Source: Sugiyamaella lignohabitans (Eukaryota; Ascomycota; Dipodascomycetes; Dipodascales; Trichomonascaceae). Taken from it: 64,000 nucleotides of DNA. Under the pieces are notes generated by a model that made no database searches, was not told where the DNA came from, and saw only the letters and a list, made by a program, of their open reading frames with translations. This document shows, in pieces, positions 38,828 to 49,560 of the stretch (position 1 is the first letter of the stretch; each line of letters begins with the position of its first letter). The DNA lies in contig NC_031674.1 of the NCBI RefSeq assembly GCF_001640025.1, forward strand, positions 1,178,001 through 1,242,000, given 5' to 3'. The position numbers were made by a program, and so were the translations under genes.

Positions 38828-39156
38828 CCCCTAACGCTCGCGAAGCGAGCAGAACGGGGTCTGGGGCAGCGCCCCAGCCGCCGGAGGCAAAAAGTTCCGG
38901 GGCAACGTCGTCCATGGCGCCCCTAACTACCAGAGGATCGGGTTAGAACTTGTGACCACCGATTAATAATGAATGCTATCTAAAGGGTCATTAGACCCCG
39001 AAGCGGCAACGAGCCCCTGCCACGATCAGCAGTCTCCTGCACAGAGACGCATAGTACCCCGCAATCAGGCAGGGGCGTGGAGTTCTACACCTTGAACCAG
39101 CCGTTCCTGACGTTAAAAGAGCTAGCTGTATCGGGGGACTTTTCACCCTATAAATA
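38828..39156 (+). promoter_or_regulatory. STRE-like sites and TATA box of the small stress gene
   Basis: CCCCT at 38828, 38920 and 39014, AGGGG at 39071, and TATAAATA at 39149-39156. CCCCT is the Msn2/4 stress element core. The first site overlaps the edge of a GHE, so density is only suggestive. Confidence 0.4.
38836..38888 (-). repeat. GHE module, B type
   Basis: Second hairpin GCTCGC-GAA-GCGAGC; hairpin-1 loop AGC in this orientation. Confidence 0.95.
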
Positions 39157-39406
39157 CAGGCCAGTTTCCCTTGTAAGCAAGTTTTTCTCTTTCCTCTATC
39201 ATAGACACTTTTTTCAATTATCAATCCGAACAATTTTTGAATTTTTTGGTGTCTGTGTAGAGACTTTGTTTTCATAGCGAGCGAAGATATCTGCACCACA
39301 AGTCTAATAACTCTTCAAACCACAAACACAGAACTATTACAGTCGTAATATTCTCGCGGCACTTGCTACGGCCAGAAAACTGCTCGACTTCGATTCGATT
39401 CTCATT

Positions 39407-39595
39407 ATGAACCCCAATCAGAACCCCACTCAAATCCCACAACCCCGACGGAGGTCGTCGTTCATGGAGTGGGCCTTCTCTTGGGGTGGCTCTCCTACCG
39501 GCAACCACCACATCTCGCAGCGCGAGTACACGGGCAACCTGTGGACGTCGGACCGTAAGAGAAGAGCCTCTGCTGCATCCAATGCGTCCAAGTAA
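39407..39595 (+). CDS. Small basic protein with two PKA-type sites, unknown function
   Basis: 62-aa protein: Pro/Asn-rich start, RRRSSFMEWAFSWGG, an aromatic middle (REYTGNLWTSDRKRR) and a Ser/Ala-rich end. R-R-R-S-S (14-18) and R-K-R-R-A-S (50-55) fit the protein kinase A consensus. I do not recognise the family, although the RRxSSFxxWxF style recalls short stress-induced yeast proteins. Support for being real: a clean ATG, a TATA box 258 nt upstream, several STRE-like sites, a CT-rich leader, and a GHE module in the usual 3' position (100 nt after the stop, B type, shared with the convergent xylulokinase gene). Likely a regulated small gene; function open. Confidence 0.65.
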   Translation: MNPNQNPTQIPQPRRRSSFMEWAFSWGGSPTGNHHISQREYTGNLWTSDRKRRASAASNASK

Positions 39596-39695
39596 CCTCT
39601 CTTTTGTCGTGGTTCTAACTTAAATTATTGTTGAGGCTCACTCGCTTTTATACTTGATTATATTTGGTTGTTTTTTATTCGGGGTGGGAGGACCT

Positions 39696-39836
39696 GCCTC
39701 CGGCGGCTGGGCTCCGCCCAGACCCGTTGTGCTCGCTTCGCGAGCGTTCGGGGAGTGCCAGCAGACTCCTGGAGACGATCCAAGCTGCTCGCGAAGCGAG
39801 CACAACGGGTCTGGGCGGAGCCCAGCCGCCGGAGGC
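39696..39836. repeat. GHE composite, B + B, short stems, between convergent genes
   Basis: Two B modules (39696-39745, 39787-39836), both with 6-bp hairpin-1 stems CTGGGC..GCCCAG. Left end faces the small gene, right end faces the xylulokinase stop (37 nt). Confidence 0.95.
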
Positions 39837-39873
39837 AGGTCCCAGGGAAGAAGAGAAGCTTGGGTTTATTGGT

Positions 39874-41565
39874 TTAGAGGTGTTCATGCAGATACTTCTC
39901 GCTTTTGGTGAAGGTGTCGATGGCAGCGGCGTAGCGGTCTTGGGTGTGGTGGCCGCCGACCGACTGGGTGGTGCTGTAGTTGTATTTGGAGCTGATGAAG
40001 TGCTCCCAGGTGTCGGTGGTGGCCGACGCGCCGAAAACAGCCAGGTTGGCAGCACCTTTGGCACAAGCGTCGGCGAGATCGAGACGGAATGAACCTTCAG
40101 ACGGCATCAGCACTCGAGATAAGGCTTCACAGATGGCGTCGTTTCGACTGGTTCCTCCAACAAAGTACACTTTTCTGGGGGTTTTGGACTCGGTGGTCAG
40201 CATGGGTGCCAAACGGTATCGAATGGACAGAGCTTGTGATTCAAGGATTCGGAGAGCGTCGTCTTCGGGAGTCTGCCATTCAGAGGCACTGGCAGTGGAA
40301 GGTTGGGTCACATCTTGGGGCTCAGATTGGCCCTTTTTCCATACAAATCTCTTGAGAGTGCTGGGACAGTCGGGAATGATCTCGCTCAATGGGAAATAAA
40401 AGCCAATACTGCACTCGTCAGGGTTGTCGCCGAGAATTGGTCGGTTGAGGACAAACTCGTTGAACTTATCCCAACTTTGTGGGTCTGACACGTGGTACTT
40501 TTTATTGATCTCGTCACGAACTTGCTCACGAGCTAAGGCTCCGTTACAGTAACACAGCATGCCCATGTATCCCTTGCCGGTAGGATGGGTGAACATGTGG
40601 TACATGGCTGATGGAACATACTTTTCAGTCACAACAAGAGCAGTGGTACTGGTACCGAGTGAGATAATGACATCGTTGGTTTCAAGAGGCATGGACAGAA
40701 TAGTACCTGGATTGTCTCCAGTAAATGGTACAATCGAACACTTGTCAGATACACCATACTTTTCAGTAAAGTATGAACTGATATTGCCAATAGATTTGGG
40801 CTTGGGCTCGACTGGTCCTAGTTTATGCTTGACTTGCTCCACCGTCTCATCGTCACCAGCAATCAACTCGAGAAGTTTGGGTGACCACTCTTTTTTCTCT
40901 AAATCCCACAGGTTCATACCACATACATCACTAATATCAATGCCAACAAACTTACCAGCTAAAACACTGGCAATGAACGATGATACAAGCGCGATTCGAT
41001 CAGTGGCTTTATAAAGTTCAGGAGACTTGTGTTTCAATCTGAGAATTTGAGGACCTGTGAATCTACGATGAGGGCCACTACCAGTCACTTCAGCCAGTTT
41101 TTCTTTACCGCCAATAGCCTCTTCGAACTGTTTGCATTCTTTGGCAGTCGAGTGATCCTGCCAATTGGGACTCAATTGCCAGGAAAGTGAAGTCTGCAAA
41201 TTATTTTTTAAAGTTGTAGAAGGGGACAAGTCGGCCAAAGCAGCTTCAGCTCGAGAATTCCAGAAGACACTGCCATGTTGTTGACAAGCGCCGCTGATTC
41301 CCCGTAGTTTTGACAGATCGACTTTACCGGAATCAACAATTCTTTTAAATAGTAAATCAAGAGCATCAAGCCACATCACCACTGGTGCTTGGACCTCTTT
41401 TTCCGAGGGGTTGTTGTACACACCCTTGACAGTCTTGTATTCAGGGAGGTCTCCGTCAAACTCGACCTTGGTATGGAACACATGATCCAGCGACGAGTTG
41501 ACAATAATACCCTTGAGTTGTTGGGTGGACAAGTCCAGTCCTAAATATAGAGCATCGTCTGACAT
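39874..41565 (-). CDS. XKS1: D-xylulokinase (FGGY carbohydrate kinase)
   Basis: 563-aa kinase phosphorylating D-xylulose to D-xylulose-5-phosphate, the entry to the pentose phosphate pathway in the cytosol. FGGY N-domain: YLGLDLSTQQLKG (7-19), phosphate loop region, GISGACQQHGSVFW (89-102). Catalytic Asp candidate D284 in FTGDNPGTI. The nucleotide-binding C-domain has ISLGTSTTAL (301-310) and FVGGTSRNDAICEAL. Length fits yeast Xks1 (600) and Xyl3. Intact, one exon. Promoter and SPC1 3' end share 303 bp to the right, without a GHE. Its GHE lies 37 nt after the stop. Together with the SDR at the left edge it gives the strain parts of pentitol/xylulose catabolism, but the genes are far apart. 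Confidence 0.95.
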   Translation of the reverse strand: MSDDALYLGLDLSTQQLKGIIVNSSLDHVFHTKVEFDGDLPEYKTVKGVYNNPSEKEVQAPVVMWLDALDLLFKRIVDSGKVDLSKLRGISGACQQHGSVFWNSRAEAALADLSPSTTLKNNLQTSLSWQLSPNWQDHSTAKECKQFEEAIGGKEKLAEVTGSGPHRRFTGPQILRLKHKSPELYKATDRIALVSSFIASVLAGKFVGIDISDVCGMNLWDLEKKEWSPKLLELIAGDDETVEQVKHKLGPVEPKPKSIGNISSYFTEKYGVSDKCSIVPFTGDNPGTILSMPLETNDVIISLGTSTTALVVTEKYVPSAMYHMFTHPTGKGYMGMLCYCNGALAREQVRDEINKKYHVSDPQSWDKFNEFVLNRPILGDNPDECSIGFYFPLSEIIPDCPSTLKRFVWKKGQSEPQDVTQPSTASASEWQTPEDDALRILESQALSIRYRLAPMLTTESKTPRKVYFVGGTSRNDAICEALSRVLMPSEGSFRLDLADACAKGAANLAVFGASATTDTWEHFISSKYNYSTTQSVGGHHTQDRYAAAIDTFTKSEKYLHEHL

Positions 41566-41868
41566 TGTGAGTTTGTTGTGAATTCTGACAGCAGAATGCT
41601 GATGTGATAGTAATGAGTCTGAGTGCGACTGTGAATGTGACTAATGTGTGAGTAAATACAACTGGGATCAGTGCAAAATTAGTTCACAAAACGTAAAATC
41701 CGTTAATAATTAATACCTAAAATAACAGAAACAAAAACAATATCAAATGGACAGAGTACTTTCCAATTGATTTATATCTTTGTCTTAAATTTTTTTTTGG
41801 GTTCTATTTTTTCTTGGTTCTATTTCTGGAAGTACCAATAGTAGTAGCCCTAAATCTAGTCGGCGAAC
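41566..41868. other. Short intergenic, xylulokinase promoter
   Basis: 303 bp with a poly-T tract around 41790-41800; no GHE and nothing else recognised. Confidence 0.7.
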
Positions 41869-42156
41869 CTAGTTCTTAACTTCACCAATCTGAATATTCA
41901 CAGGGAGTTTAGAAACAACTTCCTGATAACGAACAGGATTCTTGTTATAAAAAGGGAATGCAGGAACTGTAGCAAGTAAAACAACAGCAAAGAACCCGCC
42001 AAACGAATAAACTGTGTATAAAATGTCTTGAAACAAGTATCCAAGAATGAAACTGACAATAGCTCCGATAGTCAATCCAACAGTAGCAACCTTTTCAACA
42101 GTCTTTTGTCCCTCGAAATCAATAGTACCTTCGATCAAATGATTTAACTGATCCAT
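41869..42156 (-). CDS. SPC1: SPC1, signal peptidase complex 12-kDa-type subunit
   Basis: 95-aa ER membrane protein of the SPC12 family, an accessory subunit that helps signal peptidase exclude transmembrane segments from cleavage. MDQLNHLIEGTIDFEGQKTVEK is the conserved cytosolic start. Two hydrophobic segments follow (about 26-47 and 50-69), then PFYNKNPVRY at the membrane exit and a short cytosolic tail. Size matches yeast and human homologues. The first ATG is at 42156; the preceding GTG is not used. Same strand as xylulokinase. Its 3' side has no GHE module. Confidence 0.9.
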   Translation of the reverse strand: MDQLNHLIEGTIDFEGQKTVEKVATVGLTIGAIVSFILGYLFQDILYTVYSFGGFFAVVLLATVPAFPFYNKNPVRYQEVVSKLPVNIQIGEVKN

Positions 42157-42502
42157 CACAAAAAAACTTCAACAGCAGCAGCAGCACAGCTTATAGATAT
42201 AATTGATTTTAAATAGCCAAACGCGGTAGAAATACATCCGTAGAAGGATTGACGCGACAACCGGGGAAATGTGGAGAGACCACCCTGGCCCACTGCACGC
42301 CGTGCACTGCGTACACCGGATAAATTTCTGGCTAAAAGGTTAATTCGGGTAAATGCATACTCCCCGCGCATGGTCGAGAACGGAATCGGATCCTGACTCT
42401 CTCGATCCTTCTGGGGGACTGCCTTCTGGTTTCCCTGCGAGCTCTCGTGTGAGCCTTGTTCGGTCCTTCGGAAAGGTTGCAGGAAATCCGGGGACGGAAT
42501 GT

Positions 42503-42557
42503 GCCTCCGGCGGCTGGGGCTCCGCCCCAGACCCTGGTTGCTCCTGCTTCGCAGGAG
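42503..42557 (+). repeat. GHE module, R type
   Basis: In the SPC1 upstream region; hairpin-2 stem perfect. Confidence 0.95.
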
Positions 42558-43032
42558 TTTTCCGTGGCCCTCTCAGCTTCAACTCAAATGCCATATGATT
42601 TGAAAGAATCACTATCCTCACAAGACCACGATCACCTCCGCTGACTGCCACTCTCAAGTAAAATAATTCTCAATTTCTTCTCAAAAAGAGTCGGTATCTG
42701 ATCTCAATTGACTCTGTTAGTCAGAATTTATACCCAATGGCACAAAATTATTTTATATAATTAAGAAAATGCCTTCTGAACATTACGTAAATAGAAGACA
42801 TATACTGCTGCTGATTCATCTCTGTATTGCAAATCTATATAAAATAGCTAAAGAGGAACCAAGATTGATATGGCTAACACTTTTTAGTGAAATTATTCTT
42901 AGCAAAAGCTCGGTAACTCACTTGTCAGAAAATGGTACTCTACGAACCCCGCAATCAGTGAGCTCTTTATAAACATGCGTCCAGTGACTACTTTGATGCA
43001 CCAGGGGTCTCACTTGCATCTTCACCATGCAG

Positions 43033-43122
43033 CTCGAGTCGTTCCGTCGACGGTTCCTGCAACTCCTGCGAAGCAGGAGCAACCAGGCCAGGGTCTGGGG
43101 CGGAGCCCCAGCCGTCGGAGGC
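43033..43122. repeat. GHE composite, truncated L + R
   Basis: Only CTCGAGTCG and the core (CGTCGACGGTTCCTGCAA) remain of the L half. R half 43063-43122 has a small duplication in the link and one change in its arm (GCCGTCGGAGGC). Faces the MCP2 stop, 55 nt away. Confidence 0.9.
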
Positions 43123-43177
43123 AAGGAGGGCGTGTCTATGATGGTGTCTATTTACATGTACAGATTGGGTGGTGGAT

Positions 43178-44974
43178 CTATAGCTCTTCGAGTGCCGACT
43201 GGACCTGGTCGTTGTACTCGTCTTCGGCCTGTTCAAAGGTGATGCTGCTCGAGGAGGAGAAGAGGTTGCGCACTCGCGTCAGGAAGTGGTAGATGTCGGT
43301 GAGGGACACTATGGTTATAAACAGGAAGTGGTTTTTCCAGGCCAAGAGCCGTCCGTGTAGGGATAAGTCTTTTTCTACAGTAGTGGCACGGGAGGCAGAG
43401 ACCGCGAATATCTTGACTCGGTTCACGGGCGACCCGAACATGCGGTTACATCCTTGGAGGATACGGATTGCTCGACCGAGAAAGATGATTTCAAGAGGGA
43501 TTTTAGTGGTATCCTTCATGAAATTCTGGAACCTGTTTTTTGACGCCTCTTCCATTTCAAACCTCTCTTCTTTGGTTAATGGTTTACTGGATTTCCCATC
43601 TGAATCTTCATTTCGATGGCCACCGGCACTGCCTCCTCGGTACGCTTGCATCATCGTGGACGAGGCAAACATCTCGGTATCGCCGAATCCCCAGTCAATA
43701 GCAACTTGTTTGACAGCTTCGGTATCAAGCAAAAACAAACCTCGCCATAATTGTGCGTACTGTTTACGGAACTTCTCTGCCTCATATATATACAATCCAT
43801 GGTCAATCAAGACCAGCTGCTGCCTTCCACGAACTCGCCGTAAAATCATGTTACCAGGATGCGGATCACAATGAACTAATCCCCATTCAAAGATCTGTTT
43901 GGCAAATAACTTGGTCATACTGTCAATGGCCTGACTTGTGTTATAACGTTCTTTCTTCAACCCTTCACGATTACTGAGACTGACACCCTCGATCCACTCG
44001 GATACAATGACCCGTTCAGTACACAGTTCTGGATACACTTTCGGTACGTGGATCTTGTCTTTTAAACCGGGATCACTTTCTACAAGCACTCTCAGTCTTT
44101 CAGAATTATCAACCTCGTGATGGAAATTCACTTCTTCCTGTAACTGATTAGCTACATGTTGAGCAATGAAATAAATGGGGAACTTGAACAGGAACTTTTC
44201 AAATATATACATAAGTCCTTTGTACGAAGCCAGATCCCAAGAAACCTGTTTTTTCAAATCACAATGCTGGATCTTGACTGCTACAACTTCACCAGTTCCC
44301 TTGAGTACTGCCTTGTGTACCTGTGAAATACTCGCACTGGCTATAGCCCTATGATCTATATACGCAAAGATCTCATCTGGACTCTTTCCATCAAACTCTT
44401 CTTTAAACAGCTTTTCAATATCGACCCAGCTGTCTTGAGGAGCATTGTCGAACAATTGAGCGAATATCTCACGAAACTGAGGTGGGAAAACACCTGCTTG
44501 GATGGCTATAGCCTGACCCATCTTTATATACAAACCTTTATTAGCCGAGATCAGAGCAAACAATCTATCAGCAGATCGTTTATGAAGTGCCTCAATATCT
44601 TTACCTTTTTCGAAATTGAACTTATAATCCAGTCCTATAAACAGAATATCATAAACACACCGGGCACTTCGAGTAATAGCCGACGCATTGAAATACCGGT
44701 CAAACGAGTAAAAAGCGGCACCTGCGATTCCAACACCTATCAACCGGTTTCTCCACTTGTGACCCGACTTCGACTTTCGAGGAGGTTTTGGTTTTGGCAA
44801 CGACTGAGGCGAAACCGCCGCGACATTCTGAAAAGCCGGTTCGTAGTGCCGTTTAAACTTCAAACCCGAACTGTGAAATCTGTTCGTCCAAAAGCGGCTG
44901 CTGCTGCTACTACCACTTCTCCAAATCACCCTCGAGCCCACCGCCCGAGGAATCGCTTTTCCAAACACAATCAT
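43178..44974 (-). CDS. MCP2: Mitochondrial ABC1/UbiB-family atypical kinase (Mcp2/Cqd2-like)
   Basis: 598-aa protein of the ABC1/COQ8/UbiB family; Mcp2 (Cqd2) sits in the inner mitochondrial membrane and influences lipid homeostasis and coenzyme Q distribution. The N-terminus is rich in Arg and Ser without acids (MIVFGKAIPRAVGSRVIWRSG), a presequence. A membrane segment follows at about 77-92. UbiB motifs: KxGQ (KMGQ, 151-154), IASASISQVHKAVLKGTGEVVAVKIQ (Ala-rich loop and the conserved Lys), HCDPHPGN and IDHGLY. It matches the ADCK1-like branch (YLR253W) better than Coq8. The C-terminal extension has a further hydrophobic segment (FLFITIVSLTDIYHFL). The first ATG is at 44974. Divergent from RMT2. 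Confidence 0.87.
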   Translation of the reverse strand: MIVFGKAIPRAVGSRVIWRSGSSSSSRFWTNRFHSSGLKFKRHYEPAFQNVAAVSPQSLPKPKPPRKSKSGHKWRNRLIGVGIAGAAFYSFDRYFNASAITRSARCVYDILFIGLDYKFNFEKGKDIEALHKRSADRLFALISANKGLYIKMGQAIAIQAGVFPPQFREIFAQLFDNAPQDSWVDIEKLFKEEFDGKSPDEIFAYIDHRAIASASISQVHKAVLKGTGEVVAVKIQHCDLKKQVSWDLASYKGLMYIFEKFLFKFPIYFIAQHVANQLQEEVNFHHEVDNSERLRVLVESDPGLKDKIHVPKVYPELCTERVIVSEWIEGVSLSNREGLKKERYNTSQAIDSMTKLFAKQIFEWGLVHCDPHPGNMILRRVRGRQQLVLIDHGLYIYEAEKFRKQYAQLWRGLFLLDTEAVKQVAIDWGFGDTEMFASSTMMQAYRGGSAGGHRNEDSDGKSSKPLTKEERFEMEEASKNRFQNFMKDTTKIPLEIIFLGRAIRILQGCNRMFGSPVNRVKIFAVSASRATTVEKDLSLHGRLLAWKNHFLFITIVSLTDIYHFLTRVRNLFSSSSSITFEQAEDEYNDQVQSALEEL

Positions 44975-45265
44975 AGTCAACCGTGTTCAATTGCGTTCAG
45001 ATATCCCCCAAACACAATCGCCCGTCGACTCTACTTCAAACGGTCAGATCGGATCTCATCACCCACTTTCGCCACTTCCTTCTGCTGCATATCCCCGATC
45101 TACACCGATAAGATAACGACCCTCGGTCCCGGAACCATTCTCAGCCGTGCACCCTACCTAAACCTTTCGGTGAACCACTCTTCACTCTCCACTCAACTCA
45201 CGAGGTACTTTTCACTGTTGGGGTGGTCTGACGGTCGGGGGATGGCCTGCGAGCCTGGGGGTGCT

Positions 45266-45326
45266 GCCTCCGGCGGCTGGGGCTCCGCCCCAGACCCTGG
45301 TTGCTCCTCTCGCTGCGCTCGAGTCG
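45266..45326 (+). repeat. GHE module, L type
   Basis: Loops TCC and TGC. 292 nt from the MCP2 start codon. Confidence 0.95.
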
Positions 45327-45491
45327 TTTTTTGGGAGTCCCAGAAGCGTGAAGTGGTGTGAATTGAGCGTTTTCGGGGTGGTTGGTTGCCAGAAAATGGC
45401 CATTCAGCCCGAAATTTCACAGCAGAACCAGGGCTCAAGCCCGAAATCCTGCACAGCTGGGTTCCCCGGGCATACGAGGGTGCCCGACACC

Positions 45492-45551
45492 CGAATCGAG
45501 CGCAGCGAGAGGAGCAGCGGGGTCTGGGGCGGAGCCCCAGCCGCCGGAGGC
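45492..45551 (-). repeat. GHE module, L type
   Basis: 117 nt before the RMT2 ATG, the closest GHE to any start codon. It is open in the RMT2 frame, so the open frame runs back through it. Confidence 0.95.
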
Positions 45552-45667
45552 AGACCCTGCATTTACCCCTGAGATATACGGCTACGGAAACTTTTCCCGC
45601 CGATCGCGATCAGCGGGAAAATTTCAGGTTCTCCGTTGTAACTGAGAGTGGTAGAAGAGAAAGAGAA

Positions 45668-46993
45668 ATGGAGAAAGCGGAGCTGTTGTTTCGGTTGTGC
45701 TCGTTTGAGGAGTCACCGGTTGAGAAGAAGGAGTATGTCAAGCGTTTGAGAGAGTGTTTGGACGAGGTTCCTGCGACTGTGTCGACGAAAGATGTTGAGC
45801 TTGCGAAGGAGGCAGGGGTGGAGGACGTTTCTGAGGTCGATGGTGGTGATACGGGAACCAGTCCGTTGCACAAAGTGTGTGAGTCTTTTAAACTGGAATG
45901 GAGTGAAGACGAGAAGATAATGGAGACTGCTCTTGGACTGATTGATAATCTTTTTTATTACGGAGCCAATTGGATGATGCTCGACGATAACAACGAGACT
46001 CCAGGCTGTATAGCGCTCCGAAGGGGGCTGCCGGACTCAATTTACCAGCGATTCGTGGCTGCTGGTGTGCGTGCTGAGGTGTTTCTACGGAAGATCAAGG
46101 ATATGATGGTTGATGACGAGGACGAGGTCGAGGACGAAGATGTGGAAGTGGCTGATGATGATGAAGAAGAGAGTGGTGACAAGGACAAAGCTGATACTGA
46201 ACCAAGTGCTGAAGTCGTGGATGAGACTGAGAAAACAGAAACCGAAGACAAAATTGAAGTTCAAGAAGAGAACGGCGAGCAGTCGAGAGAAGGAGATACC
46301 GCACAAGACCAGACTGCCTATCTCAGCTCGTCCCTGCAGTACGAAGACGGCCGACTGGTCACTGAAAACCAGAAAGACGGCGTGATGATGGACTGGGAGA
46401 CTCCTATTATGGAGAAAAGCGCCGAGATCATCTGTACCGCAGCTGAAGACCCTGCTTCTGAAAACATTGTGCTCAATGTGGGTTTTGGTATGGGTATCAT
46501 TGACACCATAATCGAGGACAAATACCACCCTACCAAGCATTATATCTCCGAAGCACATCCCGATGTGCTAGCCAAACTCAAGACCGACGGATGGTACGAG
46601 AGACCCAACGTTGTGATTCTTGAGGGTCGCTGGCAAGACACCCTGCCATCACTGATCAGTCAAGGTGTGAATTTCGACGGGATCTACTACGACACCTTCT
46701 CCGAACACTACCAAGATATGTTAGAGTTCTTCGACCTGGTAGTAGCACTTCTCAAACCCACGGGAGTTTTCTCGTTCTTCAACGGTCTTGGAGCCGACAG
46801 ACAGATCTGCTACGACGTATACAAACAAGTGGTCGAACTGGACATGCAAGACTATGGTTTCGAAGTCTCATACACAGCTATGCCCATCGACGACCACCAG
46901 GCCGACCAAACCTGGGATGGCATCCGCAGACCCTACTGGACTCTCAAAGAGTTTCTTCTCCCGAAAATCAAGTTCCTCACCATCGGTATCTAA
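45668..46993 (+). CDS. RMT2: RMT2, protein arginine N5 (delta) methyltransferase
   Basis: 441-aa fungal type IV arginine methyltransferase; it methylates the delta nitrogen of an Arg in ribosomal protein uL11 (Rpl12). The N-terminal part (about 64-135) is ankyrin-like (TSPLHKVCESF, NLFYYGANWMMLDDNNETPGCIALRRG). A long acidic insert at 148-212 is followed by the Rossmann methyltransferase domain with the SAM loop LNVGFGMGI (269-277), ISEAHPDVLAKL, EGRWQD and YYDTFSEHY. S. cerevisiae Rmt2 is 412 aa, so the acidic insert explains the extra length. The open frame extends 94 codons upstream of this ATG, but only through a GHE module; the family starts at MEKAELLFRL. A GHE pair follows 31 nt after the stop. 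Confidence 0.95.
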   Translation: MEKAELLFRLCSFEESPVEKKEYVKRLRECLDEVPATVSTKDVELAKEAGVEDVSEVDGGDTGTSPLHKVCESFKLEWSEDEKIMETALGLIDNLFYYGANWMMLDDNNETPGCIALRRGLPDSIYQRFVAAGVRAEVFLRKIKDMMVDDEDEVEDEDVEVADDDEEESGDKDKADTEPSAEVVDETEKTETEDKIEVQEENGEQSREGDTAQDQTAYLSSSLQYEDGRLVTENQKDGVMMDWETPIMEKSAEIICTAAEDPASENIVLNVGFGMGIIDTIIEDKYHPTKHYISEAHPDVLAKLKTDGWYERPNVVILEGRWQDTLPSLISQGVNFDGIYYDTFSEHYQDMLEFFDLVVALLKPTGVFSFFNGLGADRQICYDVYKQVVELDMQDYGFEVSYTAMPIDDHQADQTWDGIRRPYWTLKEFLLPKIKFLTIGI

Positions 46994-47024
46994 TTTATTT
47001 AATTCACTTTCTACGGGCCGAACT

Positions 47025-47182
47025 GCCTCCGGCGGCTGGGGCTCCGCCCCAGACCCCGCTGCTCCTCTCGCTTCGCTCGAGTCGTTTCGTGGGAATCTGG
47101 CAGCACTGGGGGACGCAACGCTCGACTCGAGCGAAGCGAGAGGAGCAGTGGGGTCTGGGGCGGAGCCCCAGCCGCCGGAGGC
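47025..47182. repeat. GHE pair, L + L
   Basis: L modules 47025-47084 (+) and 47123-47182 (-), one of the few tight pairs made of two L halves. Left end 31 nt after the RMT2 stop. Confidence 0.95.
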
Positions 47183-47231
47183 AGTTTCAGGGGAAATCAG
47201 GGCACCCCTGCAGGGGCGATCTGCTGCGGGC

Positions 47232-47238
47232 TCGTATA
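47232..47238 (+). promoter_or_regulatory. Sterol regulatory element candidate (TCGTATA)
   Basis: Exact match to the 7-base Upc2/Ecm22 site of S. cerevisiae, followed at once by TCGTATC (47240). About 620 nt upstream of ERG11, whose yeast homologues are Upc2 targets. Confidence 0.5.
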
Positions 47239-47477
47239 GTCGTATCGGTCGTCTGGTGGGTGCGCCGTGCCACTGCTGTTTTGGGCAGGAGGGGATCTTT
47301 TACCCCTGTGAAATAATCGTCTAATCAACGGGCACATGAAGTGATATTTAGCTTGGTGCTCAGTGGCCTGTTTGAAAAGTACGCCTCGCATCACCTGTTT
47401 TTGGTTCCCGACTGTTGGCTTCTCGACCGTCCGTTGTTATCGACCCATTTTGTGTCTCGGATCTTTCGTACAATCCG

Positions 47478-47485
47478 TATATAAA
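47478..47485 (+). promoter_or_regulatory. TATA box, ERG11
   Basis: TATATAAA, about 370 nt before the ATG; implies a long leader. Confidence 0.5.
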
Positions 47486-47846
47486 GACTGGTTGGCCGAT
47501 TCCAAAAAATAAAAACTTAGTTTTTTTTCCACTTCGTGACTCGTGTTTATTGCGTGTTGACTGTCGCAAACTGCTAGCTGCGTTTGATCTGGCGTGATTT
47601 CTTGTTCGGGTCTCTCATCTTTATTCAGTATTGGTTCTATTAGCAATCAACTGATTTCAGAAAAAAAAATAGTCCCATCACCTGCTTGGTTTGATCTGTG
47701 TCTCATTCGTTTCTGTGAACATTCGTTCGTTCGCTAGAATAAATATAAATAACTGTGCTTATCCGTTGGTGATCTGATTAGGTACAAACTCAGATTTATC
47801 GATATTCAAAGAAAAAAAAAGAAGAACATAAAAGAAAAGGAAATAA

Positions 47847-49454
<1,608 letters not shown>

Positions 49455-49506
49455 ACTCCCCGCTGTAATAATTAATTGATAGACTACCCTTTTACTGGTG
49501 GGGCCT

Positions 49507-49560
49507 GCCTCCGGCGGCTGGGGCTCCGCCCCAGACCCTGGTTGTGCTCGCTTCGCGAGC
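49507..49560 (+). repeat. GHE module, B type
   Basis: 52 nt after the ERG11 stop; second hairpin GCTCGC-TTC-GCGAGC. Confidence 0.95.

Larger units (their letters stand above)
37630..39406. other. Intergenic, 1.8 kb, DUS2 to small stress gene
   Basis: Two tandem GHE modules after DUS2, an AT-rich stretch (about 37900-38270) with no genes, two isolated reverse modules (38345-38404, 38836-38888), then a promoter with STRE-like sites and a TATA box. No exact ARS consensus found in the AT-rich part. Confidence 0.7.
42157..43177. other. Intergenic, SPC1 promoter / MCP2 3' side, 1 kb
   Basis: Has an R module (42503-42557), AT-rich sequence, and a 5'-truncated composite (43033-43122). Frame 42769-42972 has an ATG but no similarity and is not called. 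Confidence 0.7.
44975..45667. other. Divergent promoter region, MCP2 / RMT2
   Basis: 693 bp with an L module on each strand (45266-45326, 45492-45551), facing outward. No gene. Confidence 0.8.

Noticed and set aside
42769..42972. 67-codon frame with ATG in the SPC1 upstream region
   Set aside because: AT-rich sequence with no family resemblance or leader features; short frames of this size are expected by chance.
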